DNA from: Dimorphilus gyrociliatus
Taxonomy: Eukaryota > Annelida > Polychaeta > Dinophilidae
Length of the DNA stretch: 63,019 bases
Reading direction: 5' to 3'
Assembly: GCA_904063045.1 (NCBI GenBank)
Contig: CAJFCJ010000063.1
Coordinates: 1-63,019 of the forward strand
In this document: positions 1-9,900 of the stretch, in pieces
How positions within the stretch are numbered: the first letter of the stretch is position 1
Layout of the letters: each line of letters starts with the position of its first letter
Program-made: the position numbers and the translations under genes
Notes under the pieces: generated by a model
What the model was told of the DNA's origin: nothing
The model's database searches: none
The model's input: only the letters and a program-made list of their open reading frames with translations

Positions 1-1669
1 TAATTGTTTTTCATTTAAAGGAGCATTATGCTGATTAGTATCTTTATAAATTTCACTCAGAATGTTACATAAGCCTTGAGGGTTAATCTTTTTCATTAAT
101 CCTATTTTATGTAAGAATTGTTGATGTTCAAATAAGTATTCAGGTCTCTTATAGAAATATCCAGGAATATCGTATAATATACTTTGATCTTCGTGCAAAC
201 TCTGTATTTTGACCATATCAACTAATTTACTATAATCATCGTTGAAAATTGGTACTTGTAGAATATTTATAACATTTTCTATTGTTCCTTAGTCTTAGCT
301 AAATATTTTAAAATATATTTGTATATTTCAATGCTTGTCTTTACTTTATTACAATTGTTTTCTATTTCTATTTCTTTCCTTAAAATTTCATTTAAACTTT
401 GCAGGTTTGATTGAAAATCTGCAATAGAAACTTTATGTTTAACACGAAATTTTTCAAGAATTGAAAAATTAGTTAAAGGAAGTATGGTGATTTGGGGAAG
501 CATATGAAAAGCTATCCAAAACAATGCATATTTCTCCTCATGACAATTTAAATATGAATTTTTGATTGGAATTAAACATTCCGCTGATTTGCTCAAGTCT
601 TTATATTCATTTTTAACTTCACAAGGATAAATAAAGGGATAATTAATAATTTTTTCCAACTGATCATCAGTCCATTCAGATAAATCATTGTCAAAAAGAT
701 ATTGAAGTATCTGCACATCATATCCTTCTTTTGGATGTTTTGCAGCTATTTGACAGAATTTCAAGCAAATTTCAGCTGTGATAATCTCATTCATTCCTAA
801 AGCAATCAAAAGATTCTCTATATCAAAATAAGAATCACAATAAATATAAAACTTTGGTTGTGGTTTTTGTAATATAAAGTTTTTATAAATTGGAATTCTT
901 TTAAAATCAAACATCTTTTCAAAATTACTAAAATTCATACTAAACGTATCCGATGGTTTTCTATATTCTCCATCTAAACATTGAACAAATTCAATGGATT
1001 CTAGAGTGTTTAGTGTCATACTTATGTTTTTCTTCTTCAGTTCCGGTTCCAGACAGTCTGATAATTTTTCTAGGTATTGAACTTGCTGTTCTGTTGTAAA
1101 ATTCTTGAAATGTTTTAAAATATATTTTTCAAAGAAGTAGACTTGTGAAACAAGCTTGGCTTCATCTTGAAGTAAAAATTTTCCAATATAAGAATCCTGT
1201 ATATTTTATAGTCTAGAATTTCAATATTATCATTAGATTTCCACAAATTTATCATTTTAAAGTCAGAACTCAAACTATTGTCCAAGAAATAATAATCTGA
1301 TTATTTAAAGATATAAATTGTTATCAATTGTTTTAAAAATTGGTAAATGAAGTAGCTTTTTATTACAATTCTCTTCTTCAAGTTTTAAAAGCCCAACAAA
1401 TATATTATTAAATGTTTTTTTTCCAACTTTTCATAATTTAGTTTTGGTAAAATATTTCCATCATATAATGTTAAACACAATATAAAATCAGAAGTTTATG
1501 ATAACTGGAAAAAAATGAAATTTGAAAATTTTGTAAAAGTTTCACTAAAATCTCATTGTTGATTGGTTGAAAAATATTTAAATTTTAATTATTTCATAAT
1601 TTTCAACACAAATTGCATCTACCATACTTTATGCCAATAATGTAACTTTGTCTGCCATTCACAAGGTAG
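1..1669 (-). CDS. Sacsin-like gene, downstream part (beyond the LTR element)
   Basis: The leftward reading frame from about 1019 to 279 is open and carries a sacsin-type segment (FVQCLDGEYRKPSD near 970-1000), and coding similarity continues up to about 1200. Between 1200 and 1660 the same kind of sequence is spread over different frames (for example LLKLEEENCNKKLLHLPIF near 1335-1395, SDYYFLDNSLSSDF near 1250-1300). Each shift can be repaired by one missing base, mostly in an A or T run. I read this as the continuation of the 10984-20046 gene, cut off by element 1, since the flanks carry the matching GTAG duplication. Family knowledge: sacsin-type proteins are giant Hsp90-like ATPase proteins. 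The gene runs off the left edge, so its end is unseen. The alternative is a decayed copy; the breaks could also be consensus errors. Confidence 0.6.
1666..1669. other. Target-site duplication of element 1, left copy (GTAG)
   Basis: GTAG precedes the TGTAC start of the left LTR and is repeated at 10984-10987 after the GTACA end of the right LTR. A 4-base duplication is usual for Ty3/gypsy and errantivirus-like integrases. Confidence 0.85.
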
Positions 1670-2299
1670 TGTACAACTTTGGTTATATTTTACATGCTTG
1701 AACTCTATTATTTTATGCAACATATACATGTACATCTTAAAACCTACGCAAGAAAATGCTATAACATTGCCAAACATAAGTCTGATTAGTCAGCTTGAAG
1801 GTTCATCTTTAATTACCAATAAAGGTTTGGCCAAGTTATAATTTAATTAACTGCCTAGGGTGTGGCCAAGTTATATTCAATTAACCTTCCTAAATGTTGA
1901 ACCTTGTAACATCCTGTACTAAAGATAAATATGAACTACACATTTCGGCAACTGTAAAGTGATGATTGGATGTCAGAGACAAACCTCAAAGTATATAAAT
2001 CCTCATTATTCTCATTTGGCATGCAGCTTCCATCTGGACCCAAGGACCTGGAAAATCATCTGGAAACAACCTCCACTGGAACCATCCATCTACTCCTCAA
2101 CATTGGAAGACAGTTTGGTAATTTGGCAACCTGCTATTACAAACTATCTACTCTGCTATTGAACTCTCATATTGTTACTTGCTTAAGTATTATTATTGCG
2201 AATAAACCATTTTAATTTAAACATTTGTTTAAAGGTTCGAGTAGAACCAGTATTGTTATAACTTGCAAACGCATAGATTTTGCCAGCAAGAGCAGTACA
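1670..2299 (+). repeat. Left (5') LTR of element 1
   Basis: It begins TGTACAACTT and ends GAGCAGTACA, so the ends are a short inverted repeat of TG..CA type. A TATATAA box lies at 1992-1998 and an AATAAA poly(A) signal at 2201-2206. It is 630 bases against 635 in the right copy; five single bases present at right are missing here (after GCC, CTGCC, TATATTC, CTGTAC and CTGGAAAA contexts). Confidence 0.93.
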
Positions 2300-2303
2300 A
2301 ATT

Positions 2304-2316
2304 TGGCGCAGTCGAC
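2304..2316 (+). promoter_or_regulatory. Primer-binding site of element 1
   Basis: TGGCGCAGTCGAC begins four bases after the LTR. TGG is the complement of a tRNA CCA end. The same 13 bases occur in element 2. The motif resembles the tRNA-Ser type primer sites of 297/17.6-like insect elements (from memory; a tRNA search would confirm). The gag frame is open straight through it. Confidence 0.8.
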
Positions 2317-2359
2317 AGGATATTCTTTTGGTTTATTCAAAAGTTTTGAGAAAGTAAAT

Positions 2360-5300
2360 ATGGCAGAAGAAGGAAATGGAAACGCCACTGGGGCAGTTAC
2401 AGACTCTAACCCTTCAACCCCAGCAACTCCAACAATTACAATTCAGCCAGCAGGAATGTCAGAAAGGCAACAAAGACTAATTGAAGACTATGATAGATTG
2501 GTGAGTGAAATGAAAAGAAATCGAATCACAATTCCAACAGATCATGGAGATGGAACACATCACCCAGCACAGAACCCAAATGTTGATATCACAACAGTAA
2601 TTCAAGCATTAAGGGCTGCTTGGGACCGCCCTCAAAGAACTATTCTCAAGTTGTATGATGGAAGCAAGGAGTGTTCAAAATTCAAAGAAGACTTTAATCA
2701 GGCATGTTATGCTTATGGTTGGATAGGAGAAGATGTTGTGAAAGCAAATCTTTTAGATTATTTAACTGGTCCTGCAAAGGATTTGGTGTTGGCTCTGGAT
2801 GGAGAGCCTACTGTGGAGGAAATATGGAAAGCCCTCCATGACGAATTTGATCTAGATCCTTTGGAGTATCAGGAGAAATTGCTTAACTTAAAGCAAATGA
2901 ATGGCGAAAGTGTGGTTCAGTTTGTTAATAGAGCAAAGAAATTGATAAAGAGGTTTTCTCCACCTAGACCAATGGAACCACAATTGCTTGCAACTATGAA
3001 AGAAATAAAACTGATGGAAGTTTTACAAAGAGGATTACAACAGGATATTCTACATTTAGTGTACACCTTACATCCTAAATGTCAAACATTGGCAGAACTA
3101 TATGAGGCTGCTAAGCAAGCAGAAACTTCATTAAAACTAACTCAAAGAAAACCGATCACAATGGTGTCAAAATTGGAAACTCAACAAAGAAAAGAGACCA
3201 AAAAGACCCAGGTAATCAGAAAAGATGCTTCTACAGAAACCCCAAATTTCTGGAATAGAAAGCATGTACCTGACAACAAAAATGCTACTAAAGAAAAGTT
3301 TTCAAGCCAAAAAGTCCAAAAGTATGCACCAACTACAACAAATAGGTATTATAAGAAAAATCAACCAGCAAAGACAATACTGAAAGAGGAACCTAAGCTA
3401 CAAAAATTAGAAACATTAGACAATGAAAGCATGTCAGAAAACGACGAAGTTCAAGATATTCTCTGTTTTTCAGATAGTGACGAATCCACTTGTCAGCTGT
3501 TACAAAGCAAACAATCTGAGCGAAATGCTTCAACATTTATTGGACAATTTGAAACTAATACAGGTTTTAAGTTTGATGCCTTGATAGACTCTGGTAGTGA
3601 CAGATCTTTCATTTCAAAAAAGGTATTAAGACAAGTTCAAGGAAAAGCATCCTTCCCAGAACAAACTGTGAAAAATGCTAGAGATGCTTCAGGAAATAGC
3701 ATCGAGATATGTGGAGAAATCATTCTCAGACTTTATTTTAATGAAAAGATTATTAAACAACGCTTTCTGATCAACAAAATCATTACACAACAATGTATTA
3801 TTGGGTGTGACTTTCTACAACAAAATGGAGCTACCCTTGACTTTGGCAAGAGACAGATTATACTCCAGCCAGGTACAGAAAAGAATTACCCTGTTGGAAC
3901 ACAACACTTATCTTTCAAAGGGTTTTACCCAGTTCCTCTTATTATGAAAAAGAATGAGAGTCAAATACATACCCTTCAGACAACAATTGAACAAGAAAAT
4001 CCCGAGATGAAGAACAAAGTTACCCAAATTCTGGCAAAATATAAAGAAACTATTGCAGAAGACAGATTTGATATTGGCAATCCAGAGGTACCACCCTTGG
4101 AAATAACTCTTGAACCAGGTTCAACACCATATAGACAAAGGCCATATAGAATGCCTCCTCAAAAACAAGAAGAATGTAAGCAACAGATAGCTGAATTGGT
4201 AAAAAGCAAAGTTATTCAACCAAGCAAGAGCAATTGGGCTTCACCAATTGTTTTCGTAAGAAAGAAGGAAGGTAGTCTACGAATGTGTGTAGATTATAGA
4301 AAACTAAACAAAATGACAGTTAAAAACAAGTATCCACTGCCAAATCAAGATGATCTTTTTGACCATTTGGGAGGAGGAAATAAATTCTTTTCTACAATGG
4401 ATTTGACAAGTGCATACCACCACATTAACATCAAGAAAGAAGATAGGTCTAAAACAGCATTTATTACACCTTTTGGCTTGTTTGAATTTATTAAGATGCC
4501 TTTTGGATTAACCAATGCCCCTCCTCATTTTAGTTATGTAATGAATTCATTTGTGCTAAAGGATGTAAAGCATTTGTGCCTAAACTACCTTGATGACATA
4601 ATAATATTTACCAAGTCGCTGGACCAACATTGGGAAGCATTGGAGACCATTCTTCAACAGATTCAAAAGTACAATTTTAAGATTAAACTAAGTAAATGTG
4701 TGTTTTTGAAAGAACAAGTTCAATTCTTGGGACACATTGTATCAGAAAAGGGGATTGAAACAGATAAGTCCAAGACAGATAAATTATATAATTTACAGCC
4801 ACCAGTGTTTGCAAATTCACTACTAAGCTTTGTTGCATTTTGTGGCTATTACAGAAAATTTATACAAGATTTTGCAAGAGTAGCTAAACCTCTGTATATG
4901 TTAATGAAACTACATGGGAAAAAGGATAAATTGCAATGGACTGAGGAAGCCAAGCAATCATTTTTCAAGTTGAGAGATGCAGTAGTTAACCCTCCTGTAT
5001 TACAACTACCTGATTTTGCTAAAGATTTTCACTTAACAACAGATGCATCGAATGTAGCTGTAGGAGGAGTTCTTGAACAAGTTTATGTAGATGAGAATGG
5101 GAAGAAAACAATGAAACCCATTGCCTACGCTTCAAAACAATTCAACAATAATCAAATGAAATATGCAGCCTATCAAAAGGAAGCATTTGGGGTTTACTGG
5201 GTTGTAAAGAAATTTTTACATTACCTTCAAGACAAGCCATTCTTTTTATATACTGACCATCAGAGTCTAGTACAAACATTTAAGCAAAACAAATTGAATG

Positions 5301-6976
5301 TCAGCACAGCAAAATGGGTCATGGCTTTAATGGATTTAAAATTTACAATTAACTATGTGACAGGACGAAAAAATAGAGCAGATGCATTAACAAGATTAGA
5401 AGAATATACACCCCCAAGGAAAGTAACATTTGAAGAGCTAATTCATGGAAAGATCAAAAAGGAGAATTCTCCCTCTATTTCAGTTAAAATGGAACAGTAT
5501 GAACATACACCAGAGTTAACTTTTGTAGCTACCAGTGATAACAGTGAAGAGAAAATTGATTTGTCTTCTGTTGACTTACAGTCAGAGCAAGAAAAAGATG
5601 TGAATTTAAAATCAATTAAAGAATATTTAACATTGGATGGTCAGCTACCTATTCCTTATTTTGGAACTTTTACACCTTTCATAATGGAGATGTTTGTTCA
5701 CAAGGAAATGATCTGGATTATCCTTGAAGAAAGAAACATTCTGGTTTTACCTGACCATTTGATGCTAACTCTGCTCCCTAAATTCCATAAAAATAAAATT
5801 CACAATCACCATGGACCCAGAATGACATTACAAATAATTACAAAGACCTTTTGGCACCCAAAATTAAAGATTATGATTGAGAATTCAATAAAGGATTGCA
5901 CTTTGTGTGAACAAATGAATGGTAGGAGTAGAGTATACCCTTTGGTAGAAACCTTTCACCCTGCATCACCAATGGAGTTGGTAGCCATGGATATAATGGG
6001 ACCCTTACCCATGGTTAAGTCATACAGATTCATACTTGTGATAGTGGATCATTTCAGTAGATACACAGTTTTATATGCACTCAAACAGCAAACCAGTAAA
6101 GAAATTGCAAACCTTCTTTTCAACAGATTTTTTCCCATTTTTGGAATTCCAAAACAAATGTTGACAGATCAAGGAAGAAACTTTGTTGGTAAAGCTTTTA
6201 AAGAGTTTATGAAGGTATTAGGTATTGAGAAAATCCAAACAACAGCTTATAGAAGCCAGAGCAATGGACTAGTTGAACGAAGAAATAGAGAAGTGAGGAA
6301 GGAAATCAATAAATTAGTGGTGGAAGAAAATCAGCATAACTGGGTTGCAAACCTACCCTTGATTCAAGCATTTTTGAATCAATCACCTGTAGGAAGTACA
6401 AGACTACCACCCCAGGAACTTCTTTTTGGCACCAGCACAAGAACACTGATTGATGTAACAATGCATACTACCTCTCCTGAAACAAATGTACTATTTGTAT
6501 TCAATCACCAGCAGCAATTAGTACAGTTAAGAGCTACAGCCTTCTGTAAATCCATCATGGCAAAAGAACAATATAGGGAAAGAAAGAATAGAAATCTCAA
6601 TCTTCCAAAATATTTTGAGGTTGATGATGAAGTATTCTTAAGAAATGATGCTGCAAGAATTGCAATAACAAAAATCCCTTCTTTAAAATGGTTAGGCCCA
6701 TACCGAATAACAAAAGTCAATCATCAAAAGTGGATATATGAAATACAAATGGATGATAATACATGCAAGTTGGTACATGGTAGCAGATTAAGACTAGCCA
6801 ATGAATCTAATAAGTTGGAAACAGGGAAAGAAGCAACAACAATCTTTCACCTTGTGGAGAAGGAAATAACACACCTCCAATATCTTTCTCAGGTAGAAGG
6901 AAGAAATGACTTCCAATTCCGTTTGAAGAATCAAAAAGGCCAAGAAGTCATTGCCTGTGTGACACAGGAGCATTGA
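2360..6976 (+). CDS. Element 1 ORF1: gag-protease-RT-RNase H-integrase polyprotein
   Basis: About 1538 residues from the ATG at 2360, the first after the primer site; the frame is already open from 2225 inside the LTR. Order: gag-like region (about 1-400, no CCHC knuckle seen), retropepsin with active-site DSGSD near residue 410 and GCDFL near 490, RT (TMDLTSAYHH; catalytic YLDD near 743), RNase H (TTDASN; YTDHQS), an HHCC-type integrase zinc region (CTLCEQ) and integrase core (D of DIMGP near 1211, D of LTDQGRNF near 1269, E of GLVERRN near 1305). It ends in TGA at 6974-6976 in a short segment matching the gag/pol boundary of element 2, then overlaps ORF2. It would act in the cytoplasm in particle assembly and reverse transcription, then in nuclear integration. 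No internal stop is seen. Confidence 0.93.
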   Translation: MAEEGNGNATGAVTDSNPSTPATPTITIQPAGMSERQQRLIEDYDRLVSEMKRNRITIPTDHGDGTHHPAQNPNVDITTVIQALRAAWDRPQRTILKLYDGSKECSKFKEDFNQACYAYGWIGEDVVKANLLDYLTGPAKDLVLALDGEPTVEEIWKALHDEFDLDPLEYQEKLLNLKQMNGESVVQFVNRAKKLIKRFSPPRPMEPQLLATMKEIKLMEVLQRGLQQDILHLVYTLHPKCQTLAELYEAAKQAETSLKLTQRKPITMVSKLETQQRKETKKTQVIRKDASTETPNFWNRKHVPDNKNATKEKFSSQKVQKYAPTTTNRYYKKNQPAKTILKEEPKLQKLETLDNESMSENDEVQDILCFSDSDESTCQLLQSKQSERNASTFIGQFETNTGFKFDALIDSGSDRSFISKKVLRQVQGKASFPEQTVKNARDASGNSIEICGEIILRLYFNEKIIKQRFLINKIITQQCIIGCDFLQQNGATLDFGKRQIILQPGTEKNYPVGTQHLSFKGFYPVPLIMKKNESQIHTLQTTIEQENPEMKNKVTQILAKYKETIAEDRFDIGNPEVPPLEITLEPGSTPYRQRPYRMPPQKQEECKQQIAELVKSKVIQPSKSNWASPIVFVRKKEGSLRMCVDYRKLNKMTVKNKYPLPNQDDLFDHLGGGNKFFSTMDLTSAYHHINIKKEDRSKTAFITPFGLFEFIKMPFGLTNAPPHFSYVMNSFVLKDVKHLCLNYLDDIIIFTKSLDQHWEALETILQQIQKYNFKIKLSKCVFLKEQVQFLGHIVSEKGIETDKSKTDKLYNLQPPVFANSLLSFVAFCGYYRKFIQDFARVAKPLYMLMKLHGKKDKLQWTEEAKQSFFKLRDAVVNPPVLQLPDFAKDFHLTTDASNVAVGGVLEQVYVDENGKKTMKPIAYASKQFNNNQMKYAAYQKEAFGVYWVVKKFLHYLQDKPFFLYTDHQSLVQTFKQNKLNVSTAKWVMALMDLKFTINYVTGRKNRADALTRLEEYTPPRKVTFEELIHGKIKKENSPSISVKMEQYEHTPELTFVATSDNSEEKIDLSSVDLQSEQEKDVNLKSIKEYLTLDGQLPIPYFGTFTPFIMEMFVHKEMIWIILEERNILVLPDHLMLTLLPKFHKNKIHNHHGPRMTLQIITKTFWHPKLKIMIENSIKDCTLCEQMNGRSRVYPLVETFHPASPMELVAMDIMGPLPMVKSYRFILVIVDHFSRYTVLYALKQQTSKEIANLLFNRFFPIFGIPKQMLTDQGRNFVGKAFKEFMKVLGIEKIQTTAYRSQSNGLVERRNREVRKEINKLVVEENQHNWVANLPLIQAFLNQSPVGSTRLPPQELLFGTSTRTLIDVTMHTTSPETNVLFVFNHQQQLVQLRATAFCKSIMAKEQYRERKNRNLNLPKYFEVDDEVFLRNDAARIAITKIPSLKWLGPYRITKVNHQKWIYEIQMDDNTCKLVHGSRLRLANESNKLETGKEATTIFHLVEKEITHLQYLSQVEGRNDFQFRLKNQKGQEVIACVTQEH

Positions 6977-9900
6977 GATCCTTTATTACTGAAAAAGAAA
7001 TCAAGTTAATGGATGTTACAATTATGGATAAAGAAACAATTGGCTTACCAATTATAACTTCAGCTGATGGGAAAGCTTTAAAGCAAAAAGGAAGCGTAAA
7101 GCTGAATATCCAATTTGCTGGAGAAAGTATGGAACAAGAATTTATAGTTATGGAAAATCTAGACATAGCAATAATACTTGGTTGTGATTTCCTACAAACT
7201 GTGGGAGCAAACCTCAATTTTGAAGCTAAACAGTGTTCTCTCAAATTTGATAGAAGGAAAGGGAACCTGGCTGAAAGAATAAGGCAACCTCAACTAAACA
7301 AAGTCACTATAGCCATGATGGGACAGCATGACTCTTCATCAGAAAGTTCAGATAGTGATGACTCAGAGATGGAAGTTACTAATTCTGATACTGGTTATGA
7401 CACAAGCAATACTTTCAAAACAGACAGTAATTACAGTCTCAATGAACCTTCAAGCTCATCTGAAAGTGATGACACAGAAACAAATAATGAACTGGATCAA
7501 AATACAGATTCAGAGGCAAACATTATCTCTGATAGAGAAGATGAAATATCTAGTTCAGACGATGAGTCAATAATTATTGAAAGCGAAATTATTGATATAA
7601 CCCATTCGGATAATGAGTCAATAATTATTGAAGGTGAAATTATTGACATAACCCATTCAGATAATGAGTCCCTCATAGTGGTAGATTCATCCCAAGATGA
7701 GAAAGAAAATACAAGTGACACAGACAATGAGTCAGTCATATTTTTAGATGAGACTAAAATCATCTCTGAACAATTAGATTCCCAACAAGAAGTGGAACCA
7801 CAATATATAGAGTTAGAAGATGGAATAACTATCAGAGTGGAACAACAACACAAAATTTTCAACCATTCAACTATAGCCAACACAGGAAGAGCTAACATGA
7901 AACAGATGTTGTGGCTTCCACTAGTGATGACTGTAATGGTGATCTGTGGCTGCATCCACTCAATAACAGTCCCAAAACCATCCTACCAAGGTGCCCATGT
8001 TACAAGTGCAAACATTACCTTAACATTTAAACCACCGTTATACTTTTGTTCTAACCAACTACCAAGCCAGGCATTTGATCTAGCAGATGAGCCAACTTGT
8101 AATATAGAATCACAAGAAACCAAGACAATTACAGCTGATATCTATGAATTGAACTTGGAAGAAATTGAAACAAGAGCAGTAAAATGTCAAGTGTATCTAA
8201 GAACTAATTTTTACACTTACTATTTCTTTGGAGCAAAGAAGAGGAGGATTGTTAACTCAGTTATCAAAGTAACTCATGATCAATGCAGACAGATGATAAA
8301 AGACAAACGATCTTTTCAAGGAAAACCTTTAATGGTGAAAAGAAACACTTGGATCCACCAAGATCAGTTTCCTGCTGCCTACACATGGCCAACAACGACC
8401 AAGGTGCTGGAATACACCACAATTATCCAGTTTGGCAAAGCATATTGGCAACCTCCTAATATGAAAATTACAACTAATCTGGACTACCTGGAAGATTGTT
8501 TACCAGGGCAGTCCTATTGTGAAACAGAAGAGGCAATTATTGTCTTTAGGAACCTCAAGAATAATTACACACTTGGGCAACAATCACCATGGATAAAAAT
8601 TAGCAACAGAATTAGTTGTATCAAATTTGCTGGTCACTATTCTTGTCCAGGGTATTCTATTCTGGACATCCCTTATCAAGATAAGTTTATTGATGGAATT
8701 GGTGGTCCTGGAACAAAAGTACTAGTACCACTGGAGGAACAGAGTTTAATACAGGAAACAAGCAAGGAACACCTATACAATTTGCTACAATATCAGAAGA
8801 TTGGCAAAAATGAAGAAAAACGACTATTAAACTATCCCAATAAAGTTAAAGAACAAATTATACTATACAAGCGAAACAACCCCTTACCAAGTCTTAACCA
8901 ATGGTACAGAGAAACAAACACAAAGTATAAACTAATGAGAAATAAAGGCACACTCAAGGAAGTTGTGATATATCATCTACAACAACCCATTAGTCCATCT
9001 TACTGGGAGCTGGATAACTATTATATCCAAGAAATGCTGCAAGCAGTCAATTGGACAAGGGCAACAAGACAATCTGTCACGATTTCAAAATATGTATACA
9101 GTGAGAAAAGAATCAAAAAGAAGGTATTACCAACATTGGGCATATGGTATAAAGGACCACCAGCCAGAGAATTCAAGATTACCTATGAAGGAATTTATTT
9201 TACTCTACACATGAGAATGGCTAAAAAGCAGATGAAGAAGGAAGCAAAACTGAAACATAAGATAAGTAAAAACCCATACCACAAATTCCCATTGGAAATG
9301 AGAGAAGCTGCCCAAACATCTACCTTACTACATGGTATTGATTCAAATTTTAAGAATTTAAAAAAGTTTACCCAACAGCTGTCAAGTCTTCTCTGCAATC
9401 AATTTGTTCAAAGAAGCAGAATGATGGCATTACTAGCAAATTTGGATCCTCAATTGACCACAGTGTTAACAAATGAGTTGGGAATGCACAGTAGTCAGAT
9501 GGGAGAATTAGCTATAATTAAACAATGTTCACCAATAGCCTCAACAGAAGTAGTTTGTGACTTAAGCATGATAAAAAAGAATAACAAATGTTCTCAATTT
9601 TTACTTGTCACCATGAACAACCTGCTTTTCCAAGTAGAACCAGTTACTCATGTTTTACAGCAAGTCAATCCTGAAGAGATTACCTATAATGAGTGTAAGT
9701 CTAACAAGTTATTCTACAAAACAACTCACAACCCATTAAATCCTATAAGAAACCAACCAATGAAAGACAAAACGTATGTGTATTATTCAGAAAGAGGATG
9801 CAGATTTCACACTGTGTCTGCAAAATCCATGCAGTTACATATCCACAATCACCTTTCTGAACCAAAAATTGAAATTGCCAGATTAGCTGATCTACTCCAC

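Noticed and set aside
1959-2215. Two overlapping short frames repeated at 10642-10899
   Set aside because: They lie wholly inside the LTRs, differ between the two copies through one-base gaps and show no domain.
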